The notes below the pieces were generated by a model. That model saw only the letters and a list, made by a program, of their open reading frames with translations, did no database searches and was not told the DNA's origin. Positions 47,401 through 56,093 of a stretch of 64,000 bases of DNA are shown here, one piece after another. The stretch comes from JAJRPT01 sp964465945 (lineage in GTDB: Bacteria; Bacteroidota; Ignavibacteria; Kapaibacteriales; UBA2268): assembly GCA_964465945.1 (NCBI GenBank), contig CAYXMM010000003.1, positions 186,001-250,000 on the forward strand, written 5' to 3'. Position 1 is the stretch's first letter. Each line of letters opens with the position of its first letter. Both the position numbers and the translations under genes were made by a program.

Positions 47401-49530
47401 CAACTTATCAATAATGTTAATTATTTCTATAAACTTATTCCGTATGATGAAGGGGATTATACAAGGAATTTCCCTCAACAACCGAATACAACACCATTCT
47501 CAGCTAATTTTGACATCATTACTAATGTTAAGAAAACATATCCAGAGGCGAGCCCTGTTGGTCCTACTCCCAAAATTGAAATAATCAGTAAAACTGATGA
47601 CTTATTAGGTGGGGTTTATAACATTAACTTCTATGCTCTAAATAATGATAGAGTTAAGCAACTTTTTGCTGGTGATACTTTAGAATTATCTTGGGAGCCA
47701 TCTTGGGTTGATGGACAATGGATTCCAATCGGTGAAAAAGATACAAATAAAGCAGTAAACTATTCATTGTTATATAGAAATTTAAAACTAATAAATATTA
47801 GCGATAATAATAAACTACTTTATTCAGCTCAAACAAGTTTTGAGCCAGTTGCTTGCGAAGGCGGTCTGTTAGGTGCGCTAACTGAGAATGCTGGTTCTTA
47901 TGTAATGGCTGTTGGAGATTCTATTTTAGTTGACTCCGCTTCAATTAGATACGTTGGAGGTCAAGCAGTTTATGACACTATTACATTGAATAGATTAAAT
48001 TCAATGGAAACAATTAAAAGAAGAGGTCATTTTACAACGGGTAATATGGAACTTAAAGACTGGTGTTATCAAAGAGGTTTTGACCAAGACGCTTATGGAA
48101 GTATTGGTTTTGAATATGATTTCGTTGTGAAGCAATATGGTGGCGTTTTCAGACCAGAACTAATTGAAAAACTCGGAGATGCTAAAAATCGAAATACTAT
48201 TATTAAAAAAATTGACCAGACACAGCAATTTAATCCAGATAGGGTGAATATCACACAGGTGGTGAATTATGATGAATCTGGAATTAGATTAGCGGGTGCA
48301 ACTGGAAATCCGCAATTTGTTGCTCCTAATTTGCAACCTGAAAAATCAAGCTTTAACAATGGTCCAGGTGATTATATTGTTGAGTTTCTTCCAGGTGGTG
48401 TTGAAAAACACACTTTCCAATATGGCGACGACCCAAGTTCTGCTAATATAAAATCTATAACTTATGATTTAACTTACTTAAATGTAAAAGTTACTAATGT
48501 TACTGATTTTAAACGATATGATGACAAAACTAAGGATTCAGTTTCTATTCCATTCAAAGCAAATTTAGAAAATGTTAGCTTACCAACTTCTGGTCCAAGA
48601 TATAAAGTTGGAACTGGCGGAACATTAAAAGATTATTTAATGTCTCCTGCTTACTACCCTCATCCTAAGAACTTAACTGCTGCTGGAAGAGATCCATTAG
48701 AGTTTTATGGAAACTTTAATATCTATGCTACAGGTTGGATTGGATTAAGAGAATTAGGCAAAATGCCATCATTATTGCCATTGATTGAAAAATTATATGC
48801 TTATCCCACAAATGTGGATTATGACAAAACTGATGTAAGAAACGCGTACCCATATTCTGGCTTACAAGGTAAATATTACCTTTCTGCAACAACTACTGGT
48901 GATGACGGAAATCCGATAAGTATTGATTTCACCCACGTACTAAATATTGCAGGCGCACAATATATTTTAGATTTTGCTAACGCTGGTCGTTTAGTTCCTA
49001 ACTTAACAACCGACCAAAGACAATATGATGCAAACAAACCAGAACTTGGATATCCTGCTTTAAAAGATGCCCAAGATTTTAAACCTGGTGATCAAATTAA
49101 ACTTTCTAACTGGGGTTCTGCACTTGGTTTACCTTCTGTTGGTGCAAAAGTAAGAGCAGTTGTTAAAACAGAAAGTACAGACTATAAATATACAGAAGAT
49201 GATTTAAAAGGCATTGGAGTTGTTCCAAACCCTTATTATATAAATCATCAAAATCAAAGGTCTCCTTATGACGCTCAATTATATTTCACAAGTCTTCCAA
49301 AAGAATGTACTATTGAAATATATACTATGTCTGGCGATTTAGTTAAAAAAATCGAACATAAAGTAGGTGAGAATGGTCAAAAGAGAGCAGTTGAAATATG
49401 GGACTTGATTTCTAAAAATGGATTTAGAGTACAAAGCCAAGTTTTAATGGCAGTGATTACTACTCCAAGTGGTGAAGCTGTAACTAAGACTTTCTCTGTT
49501 GTTGTTGGTAGTTTCAGAATTGTTGATTAA
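44446..49530 (+). CDS. Giant exported surface protein (1694 aa), function unknown
   Basis: Signal peptide (ILAVLGVSTAIA). The N-terminal ~480 residues are rich in aromatic and Gly residues (GGGYWPRNSKNQYIYAGGAWFAALKP, WHAPVMDVDVGRNPFTAFGARNDRVSWYTCD) and look like a beta-rich binding domain. A fibronectin-III-like region follows (RPVISDWKPLNNGVMIKWDNTSE). Mid-protein there is an EF-hand-like acidic loop (DDNKDGLIS, from base 47347). The C-terminus has the GVVPNPYY...LYFTSLPKECTIEIYTMSGDLVKKIEH segment seen in surface proteins of Ignavibacteria-like bacteria, related to FlgD-Ig/T9SS-type tails. The gene starts 18 bp after the TonB receptor and 17 bp before the PorV-like gene. Position suggests it is a surface partner of the receptor. 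Confidence 0.8.
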   Translation: MLNKLLYLGIILAVLGVSTAIADIHPEFKNKKGDKLQRNPTGLFDNQKNTVSNLEFFASNYGIFGYDIANRVGGGYWPRNSKNQYIYAGGAWFAALKPRPGAGVDVNGKPIYKQYVVVTYDPREGKSWFVPGRIRDKNDKPTYEADFNDIYKYRTYFSTDFNRTTGEPLDPSDQYNWPVWDTVDKDTLKNSRYFGLYVEDETKRNVETYPKGPAFISGEDIFSTFKDSDLNYYQKGYGKAKEEGYPLYIQIENMIYSWGFGQYKDMVFLKYDFINMSPDTLLQCWHAPVMDVDVGRNPFTAFGARNDRVSWYTCDTTLNMAVQWSDPENGERGFGFGYLGFDYLESPSINKYYIIDGEGNKVQVLPSPTMPYPFYFNRDGDTLYRNEDTWDDTGYLRKTRRVYPVEEQLGLVTFQNWSIEDDKVTDEQRYEYMSDANPAKDTGPGDKRYLMATGPYNMLPRDTARVVVGVLLARTAKGGEAEGMDHCDDLTELDKLDRFAQDVYDNNFKSPLPPERPVISDWKPLNNGVMIKWDNTSELSEDDEADGLDFLGYKLYRARRPELDTFNLTQASPSGEFPNGTGPLGWKQIANYQIPNPFLKSNITVGNGNPEYYPNIDQLRIAGPVVNNGQAVPLSEPFDLYAINVMRTPAGALVYDLITSVSISNSPSVKESKLRGKILPIIAAIDTSGFMSSVNGTSVFTVNIGKEWPKYFHNYAGGNEGFTDANTQNPFLLYNYYDEKNNNKLLTDILIGKVYLNRSLVAVNPLHYKKKNIKIDKAKSNWVEYLYTTTGAAQVIGDQIIVRGKELTDTIRTKLRDSIVVIDDSTSYKIKVKDTIWTPDPNNPGQFIAVRDSFKVDIPKVDSVYYYNTLRNPFGTNEYTIDISVQRTEGELMADQAILETLDSIYIWLRNGSARIEWPEVQETFTDKKGNLVTRSIGFEQTEAVRKGVISEIMGRITNNRTFIDVGDDNKDGLISTQPDPTATEQLINNVNYFYKLIPYDEGDYTRNFPQQPNTTPFSANFDIITNVKKTYPEASPVGPTPKIEIISKTDDLLGGVYNINFYALNNDRVKQLFAGDTLELSWEPSWVDGQWIPIGEKDTNKAVNYSLLYRNLKLINISDNNKLLYSAQTSFEPVACEGGLLGALTENAGSYVMAVGDSILVDSASIRYVGGQAVYDTITLNRLNSMETIKRRGHFTTGNMELKDWCYQRGFDQDAYGSIGFEYDFVVKQYGGVFRPELIEKLGDAKNRNTIIKKIDQTQQFNPDRVNITQVVNYDESGIRLAGATGNPQFVAPNLQPEKSSFNNGPGDYIVEFLPGGVEKHTFQYGDDPSSANIKSITYDLTYLNVKVTNVTDFKRYDDKTKDSVSIPFKANLENVSLPTSGPRYKVGTGGTLKDYLMSPAYYPHPKNLTAAGRDPLEFYGNFNIYATGWIGLRELGKMPSLLPLIEKLYAYPTNVDYDKTDVRNAYPYSGLQGKYYLSATTTGDDGNPISIDFTHVLNIAGAQYILDFANAGRLVPNLTTDQRQYDANKPELGYPALKDAQDFKPGDQIKLSNWGSALGLPSVGAKVRAVVKTESTDYKYTEDDLKGIGVVPNPYYINHQNQRSPYDAQLYFTSLPKECTIEIYTMSGDLVKKIEHKVGENGQKRAVEIWDLISKNGFRVQSQVLMAVITTPSGEAVTKTFSVVVGSFRIVD

Positions 49531-49547
49531 TCAAATAGGAGAAAAAA

Positions 49548-50615
49548 ATGTATAAATCAATTTTAATATTATTAATCGTTTCAGTTACTGCTACTTTTTC
49601 ACAAACAAATTCTGGGAAAAATGGCGCTGTTGTAACTGGTTCAACTTCTGGTGGAAAATTTGAAAAAGTTGGTTCTGCTGGAGGACAATTCTTGAAAATT
49701 CCAATCGGTGGTAGAGGTGTTGGTATGGGTGGAGCATTCTCATCAGTTGTTAATGATGCGAGTGCAATCTATTGGAATCCTGCTGGTTTATTAGGAGTAC
49801 AAAACACTCAGGTTTATGTGGCATACTCAACTTGGTACGGTGATTTTACTAACAACTTTGCTTCTGCAGTTGTTAATATCGCTGATAACTATAGAGTAGC
49901 TGCTTTCGTCCAAACTTTTGGTGCGAATAATATACCTGTTACTACAATTAATAACCCTGAAGGTACTGGTTCTTTCTATTCAGTAAATGATATGGCAATA
50001 GGACTAACTTTTGCAGGCGCTTTAACTTCACAGTTTACTTTTGGTGTTACTGCTAAATATGTACAAAACGCTTTCCAAACTGTTAGTGCTAATGGTGTTG
50101 CTTTCGATATTGGAACTCAATATGATACTGAGTTAGAAGGTATTAAACTTGGATTTTCCATTATGAATTTAAGCACTGAAACTCAATATGAAGGTTCTGG
50201 ATTAGATAGAGATAATAACAATATATCAGGTGATAATAAAGACCCTAATAATCCATTAGGTATTCCTAATTATGGTATTAATTTACCTGCATATCCTTTC
50301 TCTTTACCAGTTATCTTCCGTGGAGGATTATCCTCTGAAGTATGGAATGATGAAACTAACAAATTGTTAGTTTCTGGTGATGTAATTACTATTTCTGACT
50401 CGCCAGAGCAATTCGCTCTTGGTGCAGAATATACTTGGAATGAAATTTTATCATTAAGAAGTGGATATTATTTTAATAACGACCAAATGAACTTATCAGG
50501 CGGTTTAGGATTAAAATACTTAAGCGGTGATTTTGATGGAACATTAGAATATAGTGCTTCTAACACTACTTCTTTTGGTATAATTCATAGATTAAATGTT
50601 TTATTAGATTTTTAA
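49548..50615 (+). CDS. PorV/PorQ-family outer membrane protein
   Basis: A 355-residue exported protein (signal to TFSQ). The family opening is clear: GGQFLKIPIGGRGVGMGGAFSSVVNDASAIYWNPAGLLG, followed by alternating barrel strands ending in HRLNVLLDF (C-terminal Phe). In Bacteroidota, PorV shuttles T9SS cargo at the outer membrane, and members of the wider family often sit beside large secreted proteins, as here. Whether this copy serves T9SS in general or only its 1694-residue neighbour is unknown. The gene ends the run; a strong terminator follows 20 bp downstream. Confidence 0.88.
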   Translation: MYKSILILLIVSVTATFSQTNSGKNGAVVTGSTSGGKFEKVGSAGGQFLKIPIGGRGVGMGGAFSSVVNDASAIYWNPAGLLGVQNTQVYVAYSTWYGDFTNNFASAVVNIADNYRVAAFVQTFGANNIPVTTINNPEGTGSFYSVNDMAIGLTFAGALTSQFTFGVTAKYVQNAFQTVSANGVAFDIGTQYDTELEGIKLGFSIMNLSTETQYEGSGLDRDNNNISGDNKDPNNPLGIPNYGINLPAYPFSLPVIFRGGLSSEVWNDETNKLLVSGDVITISDSPEQFALGAEYTWNEILSLRSGYYFNNDQMNLSGGLGLKYLSGDFDGTLEYSASNTTSFGIIHRLNVLLDF

Positions 50616-50634
50616 TCTATTTATCATTCATTTT

Positions 50635-50670
50635 AAAGGACTAAACATTTATTTGTTTAGTCCTTTTTTT
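50635..50670 (+). terminator. Strong Rho-independent terminator of the TonB receptor-PorV run
   Basis: A perfect 13-bp stem AAAGGACTAAACA (50635-50647) / TGTTTAGTCCTTT (50654-50666), 6-nt loop, then an unbroken T-run to 50670. Confidence 0.93.
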
Positions 50671-50705
50671 ATAAATAAAATTGAAACAAAGACGTTGATA
50701 CATAA

Positions 50706-52112
50706 ATGAAATATTACATATTTATATTGATATTTACAGGTAATATTATGTTCGCCAAAGAGCATAAAGCAGATATTGATTATACTATATTCTATTTGAA
50801 TAATGATTCTATTTCTGTTGAATTTTATTATGAAATAAACTCTAAAGATTTAGATTATTTAAAAATAACTGGAATGTATTATTGTAATATTGTTTTTGAA
50901 GCCGAAGTTAAATCCTTACTTTATAATTCTAAGTTTGTATGGGAGTTAAATTCAAAAGAAAGTGATTTATCAAATGAAAAACTTATTTTTGGAACTCACT
51001 CTATCACTTTACCAAAAGACCAATATGATATAAAGATTAAATATTTCCAAGATAATGAACCAGATAATTTCAAAGAGTTTAAAACAAAAGTATACCCAAA
51101 AAACAATAAAGATTTATTTATAAGCAATGCCTACTTCGCTTCAATCATAGTTCCGCAAGATTCCACAAATATTAATTGGGATAAGCAATTTTTAAAAGCT
51201 AAGAATTATATAATTCCAAATGCTTCCAAGCAGTATTTCAGTTCAACTTCTGAACTGCTATTTTATCATGAAGTTTACAACTCAAAATCAAATTGTGATA
51301 GCGAATACACTATTGAATATAAGGTGATTGATGCAGTTAAAAAAGCGAAAAGTGTTTTACTTAAAAAATCTTCTGAATTATCAGACAAACCAATAATTGA
51401 AACACAATCAATTCCAATTCCAAATTTAGCCACTGGGGTTTATTATATTAATATTGCTATTTATAGTGATAACAATAAAAAAGCCATTGATGAAGTAAAT
51501 CAAAAGTTTTTTTATTTGAACTTCAATAAAGAACCTGAATTAAACGTTAGATTTACTGAAAACGAACTATTTGAACGCTCCGAATTTATCACGTTTGACG
51601 AAGAAACTCTTAAACGAGAATTTGATAAACTAAAGTTTATCATGTCAAAAGCAGATCTTTCAATTTGGGACAATCTACACGACCTAAAAGCAAAGCAAAG
51701 AGCATTATTTACATATTGGCGAAGTAAAGATAAAGACACTTCCACCTACTTTAACGAAGCAAAAGAAGAATTCGATAGAGCAGTTAATTATGCAAACACC
51801 TATTTCCAATATTCACCAAGTATTGAAGGTTGGCGAACCGATAGAGGACGTGTATTATTGAAATATGGTTTCCCAATGTTAGTAGAAAAATTCCCAAGAA
51901 AAGGCGAATTAATCCCTTGTGAAATCTGGTATTATGGCGAAGCAGGTGGTGGAGCATATTTCTATTTCGTTGATAATGGTGGCTACCATAATATGATTCT
52001 CGTGCATTCAACCTTATTCGGCGAAAATCAAAATGAATATTGGATTGAAGAGTTTCACCCCGCTGTGAATTTCGACCAAAATATCAAAAGGAGTAGCAAC
52101 TATTTTAAATAG
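50706..52112 (+). CDS. GWxTD domain-containing exported protein
   Basis: A 468-residue protein with a signal peptide (IFILIFTGNIMFAKE). The N-terminal two thirds are beta-rich with no recognised domain. The C-terminal ~130 residues form a GWxTD domain: FDRAVNYANTYFQYSPSIEGWRTDRGRVLLKYGFP, then PCEIWYYGEAGGGAYFYFVDNGG. The domain is known from Acidobacteria, Ignavibacteria and related groups; its function is not established. The 3' end overlaps the LpxL-type acyltransferase frame (proposed start 52102), suggesting coupled translation. Confidence 0.85.
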   Translation: MKYYIFILIFTGNIMFAKEHKADIDYTIFYLNNDSISVEFYYEINSKDLDYLKITGMYYCNIVFEAEVKSLLYNSKFVWELNSKESDLSNEKLIFGTHSITLPKDQYDIKIKYFQDNEPDNFKEFKTKVYPKNNKDLFISNAYFASIIVPQDSTNINWDKQFLKAKNYIIPNASKQYFSSTSELLFYHEVYNSKSNCDSEYTIEYKVIDAVKKAKSVLLKKSSELSDKPIIETQSIPIPNLATGVYYINIAIYSDNNKKAIDEVNQKFFYLNFNKEPELNVRFTENELFERSEFITFDEETLKREFDKLKFIMSKADLSIWDNLHDLKAKQRALFTYWRSKDKDTSTYFNEAKEEFDRAVNYANTYFQYSPSIEGWRTDRGRVLLKYGFPMLVEKFPRKGELIPCEIWYYGEAGGGAYFYFVDNGGYHNMILVHSTLFGENQNEYWIEEFHPAVNFDQNIKRSSNYFK

Positions 52113-52989
52113 ATTTAGTCAAAAGTTAAACGCTTTCTTAATAAACTTTATTGGAGTAATATCAAACAATTTACCTCATTCTTTTAGAATTATTATCGCT
52201 AAACTTTTAGGTAGGTTATTTATTATAATTGATAAAAAAAGAAAAAATATAACTTTAAGTAATTTAACGAATGCGTTCCCTGAGTATAATAAGAAAAAAA
52301 TTTATAGTATCTTACTTGAATCATATTATAATCTATCGATAACTTTAATAGAACTGCTATATCTTAAAAAAATGAACCCTATTGAAATTTCTAATTATAT
52401 AAAATATGATAATATAGAATTAATTGATGAACTATTGAAAAAAGGGAAAGGATTGCTTTTGCTTTCAGGTCATTATGGAAATTGGGAATACTTAGCTTTT
52501 TCTGCTGGAACTTTAACAGGGAAACCTTTAAATATTGTAGTTAAACCACAGAAAAATAAGAAATTAGATAGAATATTAAATTCTTATAGAACAAAAAATG
52601 GTAATAAAATTATTCCAATGAATAAAGCAGCTATTGAAATTGTTAGAATAATTAAAAATAAGGGAATGGTCGCACTACTAGCCGACCAAGCAGCTTCCAA
52701 AGAAAAGGATATATTTGTGAACTTCTTCGGTCGCCCAGCAGTAACCTATGAATCACCTGCTAAACTTGCCTTAAAATTTGATATTCCAATAATAATTGGC
52801 TTTGCAGAAAGGCAAGATAATTATAAATATAAAGTACACCTACAAGAAATTAAATACGATGACCTTAAAAATGAAGAAAATGCTATCGAACTCCTCACCC
52901 AAAGGCATGTTGCATTGTTAGAAGAACAAATTAGGAAAAACCCAAGCCAATGGGCTTGGCAACATAATAGGTGGAAATATTCTAAGTAA
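52102..52989 (+). CDS. LpxL/HtrB-type lipid A acyltransferase, non-canonical ATT start proposed
   Basis: Homology runs well upstream of the first ATG (52372). The frame from 52102 encodes the family N-terminus (LPHSFRIIIAKLLGRLF, KKRKNITLSNLTNAFPEYNKKKIYSILLESYYNLSITLIELLYL). The catalytic motif HYGNWE (HX4E) and the C-terminal PSQWAWQHNRWK follow. No ATG, GTG or TTG exists in frame between the stop at 52066-52068 and 52372. AGGAG at 52089-52093 points to the ATT at 52102, giving 295 residues, a normal family length. The family adds secondary acyl chains to lipid A in the inner membrane. A frameshift in assembly or a coupled restart from the overlapping GWxTD gene are the alternatives. Confidence 0.8.
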   Translation: MLNRFSQKLNAFLINFIGVISNNLPHSFRIIIAKLLGRLFIIIDKKRKNITLSNLTNAFPEYNKKKIYSILLESYYNLSITLIELLYLKKMNPIEISNYIKYDNIELIDELLKKGKGLLLLSGHYGNWEYLAFSAGTLTGKPLNIVVKPQKNKKLDRILNSYRTKNGNKIIPMNKAAIEIVRIIKNKGMVALLADQAASKEKDIFVNFFGRPAVTYESPAKLALKFDIPIIIGFAERQDNYKYKVHLQEIKYDDLKNEENAIELLTQRHVALLEEQIRKNPSQWAWQHNRWKYSK

Positions 52990-53015
52990 TTGATTATTTG
53001 TTCTTTGCTAAGCTG

Positions 53016-53360
53016 TTATTTCAACTGGCTTAATGAATTATTTAGTTGAAGAGTTTGCAATAGTTTTTGCATATTTTTACTTCTTGTCTTCTTTGCAATT
53101 AAAAACCAATCGGCAATAACCCAAAGCCCTGACATTCCGAAGGTTAAAAGTTTAAAAACACCTAACCAAGTATCACCTATGTAAAACCTATCCACGCCTA
53201 AAGGACCAAGTAAAACAGATAGAATTAATGCTATTTTGGGGTCTTTAAATTTTAATGCTCCTAATAAGAGTAATTGATCTTCATTTAGTTTTTTCAAAAG
53301 CATTTGTAACGATGGGAGACTTTCATTTTCAAAAAATGATGGATTAACTTCTGAAATCAT
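53016..53360 (-). CDS. TM2 domain membrane protein
   Basis: A 114-residue protein. A charged N-terminus (ENESLPSLQMLLKKLNEDQLLLLGALKFKD) is followed by a TM2 domain: PKIALILSVLLGPLGVDRFYIGDTWLGVFKLLTFGMSGLWVIADWFLIAKKT, two membrane helices joined by the conserved GxxGxDRFYxG...K turn. The role of bacterial TM2 proteins is unknown. It is a single gene, convergent with the acyltransferase and divergent from batD. Confidence 0.88.
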   Translation of the reverse strand: MISEVNPSFFENESLPSLQMLLKKLNEDQLLLLGALKFKDPKIALILSVLLGPLGVDRFYIGDTWLGVFKLLTFGMSGLWVIADWFLIAKKTRSKNMQKLLQTLQLNNSLSQLK

Positions 53361-53457
53361 CTTTTCCTCAATTTGAATTAATCAAAATACAATATAATAA
53401 TTTATTTTAGAAAATTAAATATGCTACACGTATATTATAATTAATAATTAATTAAGT

Positions 53458-53491
53458 TTTGCAACTATACCGCTGAAATTTAGTAATTTTG
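53458..53491 (+). promoter_or_regulatory. Candidate Bacteroidota-type promoter for batD
   Basis: TTTG (53458-53461), a 22-nt spacer, then TAATTTTG (53484-53491), 50 bp before the batD ATG. A second TAnnTTTG box (TATATTTG, 53517-53524) lies closer but lacks a matching upstream element. Confidence 0.5.
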
Positions 53492-53541
53492 AAACTAAAT
53501 TATGTAATTTTCGTGTTATATTTGTATAAATTAATCAAGAT

Positions 53542-55356
53542 ATGAAGCCAACTATGAAGCTTTTATTATTCTTTTTTGTATTGAGTAATTTACTTTATGG
53601 TCAAAATTTTAATGTTTCCGTAAGTCAAAATCCAGTAACAGAGGGCGATAAGTTTAGAATTGAATTTACATTAAATTCAAGTGGAAGTAATTTCACTCCA
53701 CCTAACTTTTCGGGTTTTGATGTCTTACAAGGTCCATCAGTTTCTAACTCTACTCAAATTATTAACGGCAACTTTTCACAAGCAATTAGCTGGTCGTATA
53801 TTCTACAAGCTAAAAGTAAGGGGTCTTTCTTTATTGCACCTGCAAGCGTTACCGCTAATGGAAAAACACTAAAATCTGACAGACTTAAAATTGATGTTGT
53901 CGAGCCAAATGAAGATGAGAAGCAAAAACGCCAACAAGAGAAAACCGCCGAACAAGACTTACAAGGTCAAGCTATGAAGCTCATTAGCGACAACCTATTC
54001 GTAAATGTAAAAATTAACAAAAATTCAGCATACACTGGCGAACAAGTTATCGCTACTTACACATTATATTATCACCCAGAACTTAATATTGTTAGTTTGA
54101 ATTATGATAAAAAACCTATTTTCACTGGTTTCTGGGCACAAGAAATTGATTTAGGTAAGTCGAATCAATGGGAAGTTGAACGAGTGAATGGCGTTCAATA
54201 TCGTAAAATTGATGTTCTCAAAGTTATTCTTTATCCACAACAATCGGGGAATTTGAAACTCGAACCAATGGTTTTCAACTCTGTTGTCCGACTTCAAGTG
54301 GGAGGAGGCAGACGTTCCAATAGTATTTTTGATGAATTTTTTAGTCGCAACTCATATAGAGACTTTGAATATAAAGTAAAATCAAAAACATTAAATGTTA
54401 ATGTCAAAGATATTCCAAGCCCAAGACCTCTTGATTTCTCTGGTGCAGTTGGTGATTTAAAGTTTGAATCTTGGTTAGATAAAAATAAAACTGTTACCGG
54501 CGACCCTATTACTCTCAAAGTCAAAGTTAGTGGAAATGGTAACCTTAAACTACTAAGTGCTCCGGATATTAAATTTCCAACAGGATTTGAAGTTTATGAC
54601 CCAAAACTTGTTGATAACGCCACTGTAAGCTTATCTGGAACTTCAGGAAATGTGCAATTCGAATACTTACTTATACCAAGAAACCCAGGTGAATTTAAAA
54701 TTGGTCCAATTGAACTTTCTTACTTCGATTTAAAATCCGGACAATATAAGAAATTCCAATCCGAAGAATACAAAGTTACTGTTGGCAAAGGGAGTGGAAA
54801 TACTTCAAGTAGTGTGAATTATTCAAATAAAGAAAACGTGCAGTATATAGGCAAGGATATTCGATTTATTAAAGATAAACTTGACTATTCATCAAGTAAT
54901 TTCTGGTTTTTATCTTATACTCATGTTGGTTCAGTGCTTGGTGCTATTTTGCTTACAATCGCTGCTTTCTTTCTTGTAAAAAGAAAAGAAGCAGATGAAA
55001 ATGATGTGCAAGGTGTAAAACTCAGAAAAGCTAATAAAATTGCAAAAAAACGATTAAGCGAAGCAAAAAAAATGCTTGATATTAGCAATAAAGAAAAATT
55101 TTATGAAGAAATTTATAAAGCAATTTTCGGCTATATTTCTGATAAATTACAAATTAACACTTCGGATTTGAATAAAGAAATTATTATAAAAAAACTTGAA
55201 GACAAAAAACTAAATAGCGATATTTTAAACAAAGTAATTAAAACTATTGATATGTGTGAGTTTGTCCGTTACGCTCCAAGTATGGCAGAAGATAATCTGA
55301 ATTTAATCTACAATGAAGTAAGCGATATTATAGCTAAATTGGAGGATACATTATGA
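53542..55356 (+). CDS. batD: BatD-family protein (aerotolerance-type, membrane anchored)
   Basis: A 604-residue BatD-like protein. Signal peptide (LLLFFFVLSNLLYGQ), repeated beta domains starting NFNVSVSQNPVTEGDKFRIEFTLNSSGSNFTPPNFSGFDVLQGPSVS, a spacer, and one membrane helix near residues ~455-475 (HVGSVLGAILLTIAAFFLV), then a charged cytosolic tail of ~120 residues. Bat operons (BatA-E with a MoxR ATPase) are linked to stress and oxygen tolerance in Bacteroidota. Only BatD and BatE occur here; BatA, BatB and MoxR are not in the window. batE overlaps its stop by 4 nt. Confidence 0.88.
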   Translation: MKPTMKLLLFFFVLSNLLYGQNFNVSVSQNPVTEGDKFRIEFTLNSSGSNFTPPNFSGFDVLQGPSVSNSTQIINGNFSQAISWSYILQAKSKGSFFIAPASVTANGKTLKSDRLKIDVVEPNEDEKQKRQQEKTAEQDLQGQAMKLISDNLFVNVKINKNSAYTGEQVIATYTLYYHPELNIVSLNYDKKPIFTGFWAQEIDLGKSNQWEVERVNGVQYRKIDVLKVILYPQQSGNLKLEPMVFNSVVRLQVGGGRRSNSIFDEFFSRNSYRDFEYKVKSKTLNVNVKDIPSPRPLDFSGAVGDLKFESWLDKNKTVTGDPITLKVKVSGNGNLKLLSAPDIKFPTGFEVYDPKLVDNATVSLSGTSGNVQFEYLLIPRNPGEFKIGPIELSYFDLKSGQYKKFQSEEYKVTVGKGSGNTSSSVNYSNKENVQYIGKDIRFIKDKLDYSSSNFWFLSYTHVGSVLGAILLTIAAFFLVKRKEADENDVQGVKLRKANKIAKKRLSEAKKMLDISNKEKFYEEIYKAIFGYISDKLQINTSDLNKEIIIKKLEDKKLNSDILNKVIKTIDMCEFVRYAPSMAEDNLNLIYNEVSDIIAKLEDTL

Positions 55357-56093
55357 TAATTTTCTTAATATTTATCAACTCATTGCTTTTTTCTCAAAAC
55401 TATGAAGCAAATTTCAATAAAGCGAATAAATTATTTCAATCAAATGAATTTCAAAAAGCAATTACTGAATATGAAAATTTATCTCAAGAGAATTTAAAAT
55501 CCGCTGAATTATTTTACAATTTAGGCAATGCTTACTATAGAAATGAACAAATTGGTCTTGCAATTTTAAATTATAATAAAGCACTAAAACTTGATGATGG
55601 GTTTGAAGATGCAAGATTCAATCTTGCTATTGCTAAGCTTAAAACTATTGATAAATTTGAAGAAGTGCCTAAATTTTTCTTAGATGACATCAACGACAGC
55701 ATAGCAAGAACTTTTAATGAAAAGCAATGGACTATTATAAATATTTCATTCAGTTTTGTATTACTTGGACTATTTATATTTTTTAGAACTCGAAAAGCAT
55801 CAAACTCTAAGAAGCAAGCGTTAATCTTAATATTTATCACAATTTTCTTTTTTGCTTTCACTTCATTTTACGGCTATAAACAATTAAAGTATGAATCAAG
55901 TTATACCAATGGCGTAATTACAGCCACTTCGACATACATTAAATCATCGCCAGACGAAAATAGTAAGGATTTAATTATCCTGCACGAGGGGACTTCGTTT
56001 GAACTATTAGATAAAGTTGGCGACTGGGTAGAATTAAAACTAAGCGATGGAAACAAGGGCTGGGCAAGTATTCATGATATACAAAGATTTTAA
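55353..56093 (+). CDS. batE: BatE-like protein: TPR repeats, two membrane helices, SH3b domain
   Basis: A 246-residue protein. Signal-like N-terminus (IIFLIFINSLLFSQ); two TPR units (FNKANKLFQSNEFQKAITEYENL, LFYNLGNAYYRNEQIGLAILNYNKALKLD); membrane helices at ~130-150 and ~157-175; and a C-terminal bacterial SH3 domain (TSTYIKSSPDENSKDLIILHEGTSFELLDKVGDWVELKL...GWASIHDI) that may bind the cell wall. This domain order is that of BatE. The ATG overlaps the batD stop (ATGA) and its stop overlaps queA (TAATG), so the three genes are translationally chained. Confidence 0.87.
   Translation: MIIFLIFINSLLFSQNYEANFNKANKLFQSNEFQKAITEYENLSQENLKSAELFYNLGNAYYRNEQIGLAILNYNKALKLDDGFEDARFNLAIAKLKTIDKFEEVPKFFLDDINDSIARTFNEKQWTIINISFSFVLLGLFIFFRTRKASNSKKQALILIFITIFFFAFTSFYGYKQLKYESSYTNGVITATSTYIKSSPDENSKDLIILHEGTSFELLDKVGDWVELKLSDGNKGWASIHDIQRF

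Noticed and set aside
52942..52959. Perfect 7-bp hairpin CCAAGCC/GGCTTGG
   Set aside because: It lies inside the conserved C-terminal coding segment of the acyltransferase and has no T-run; not a terminator.
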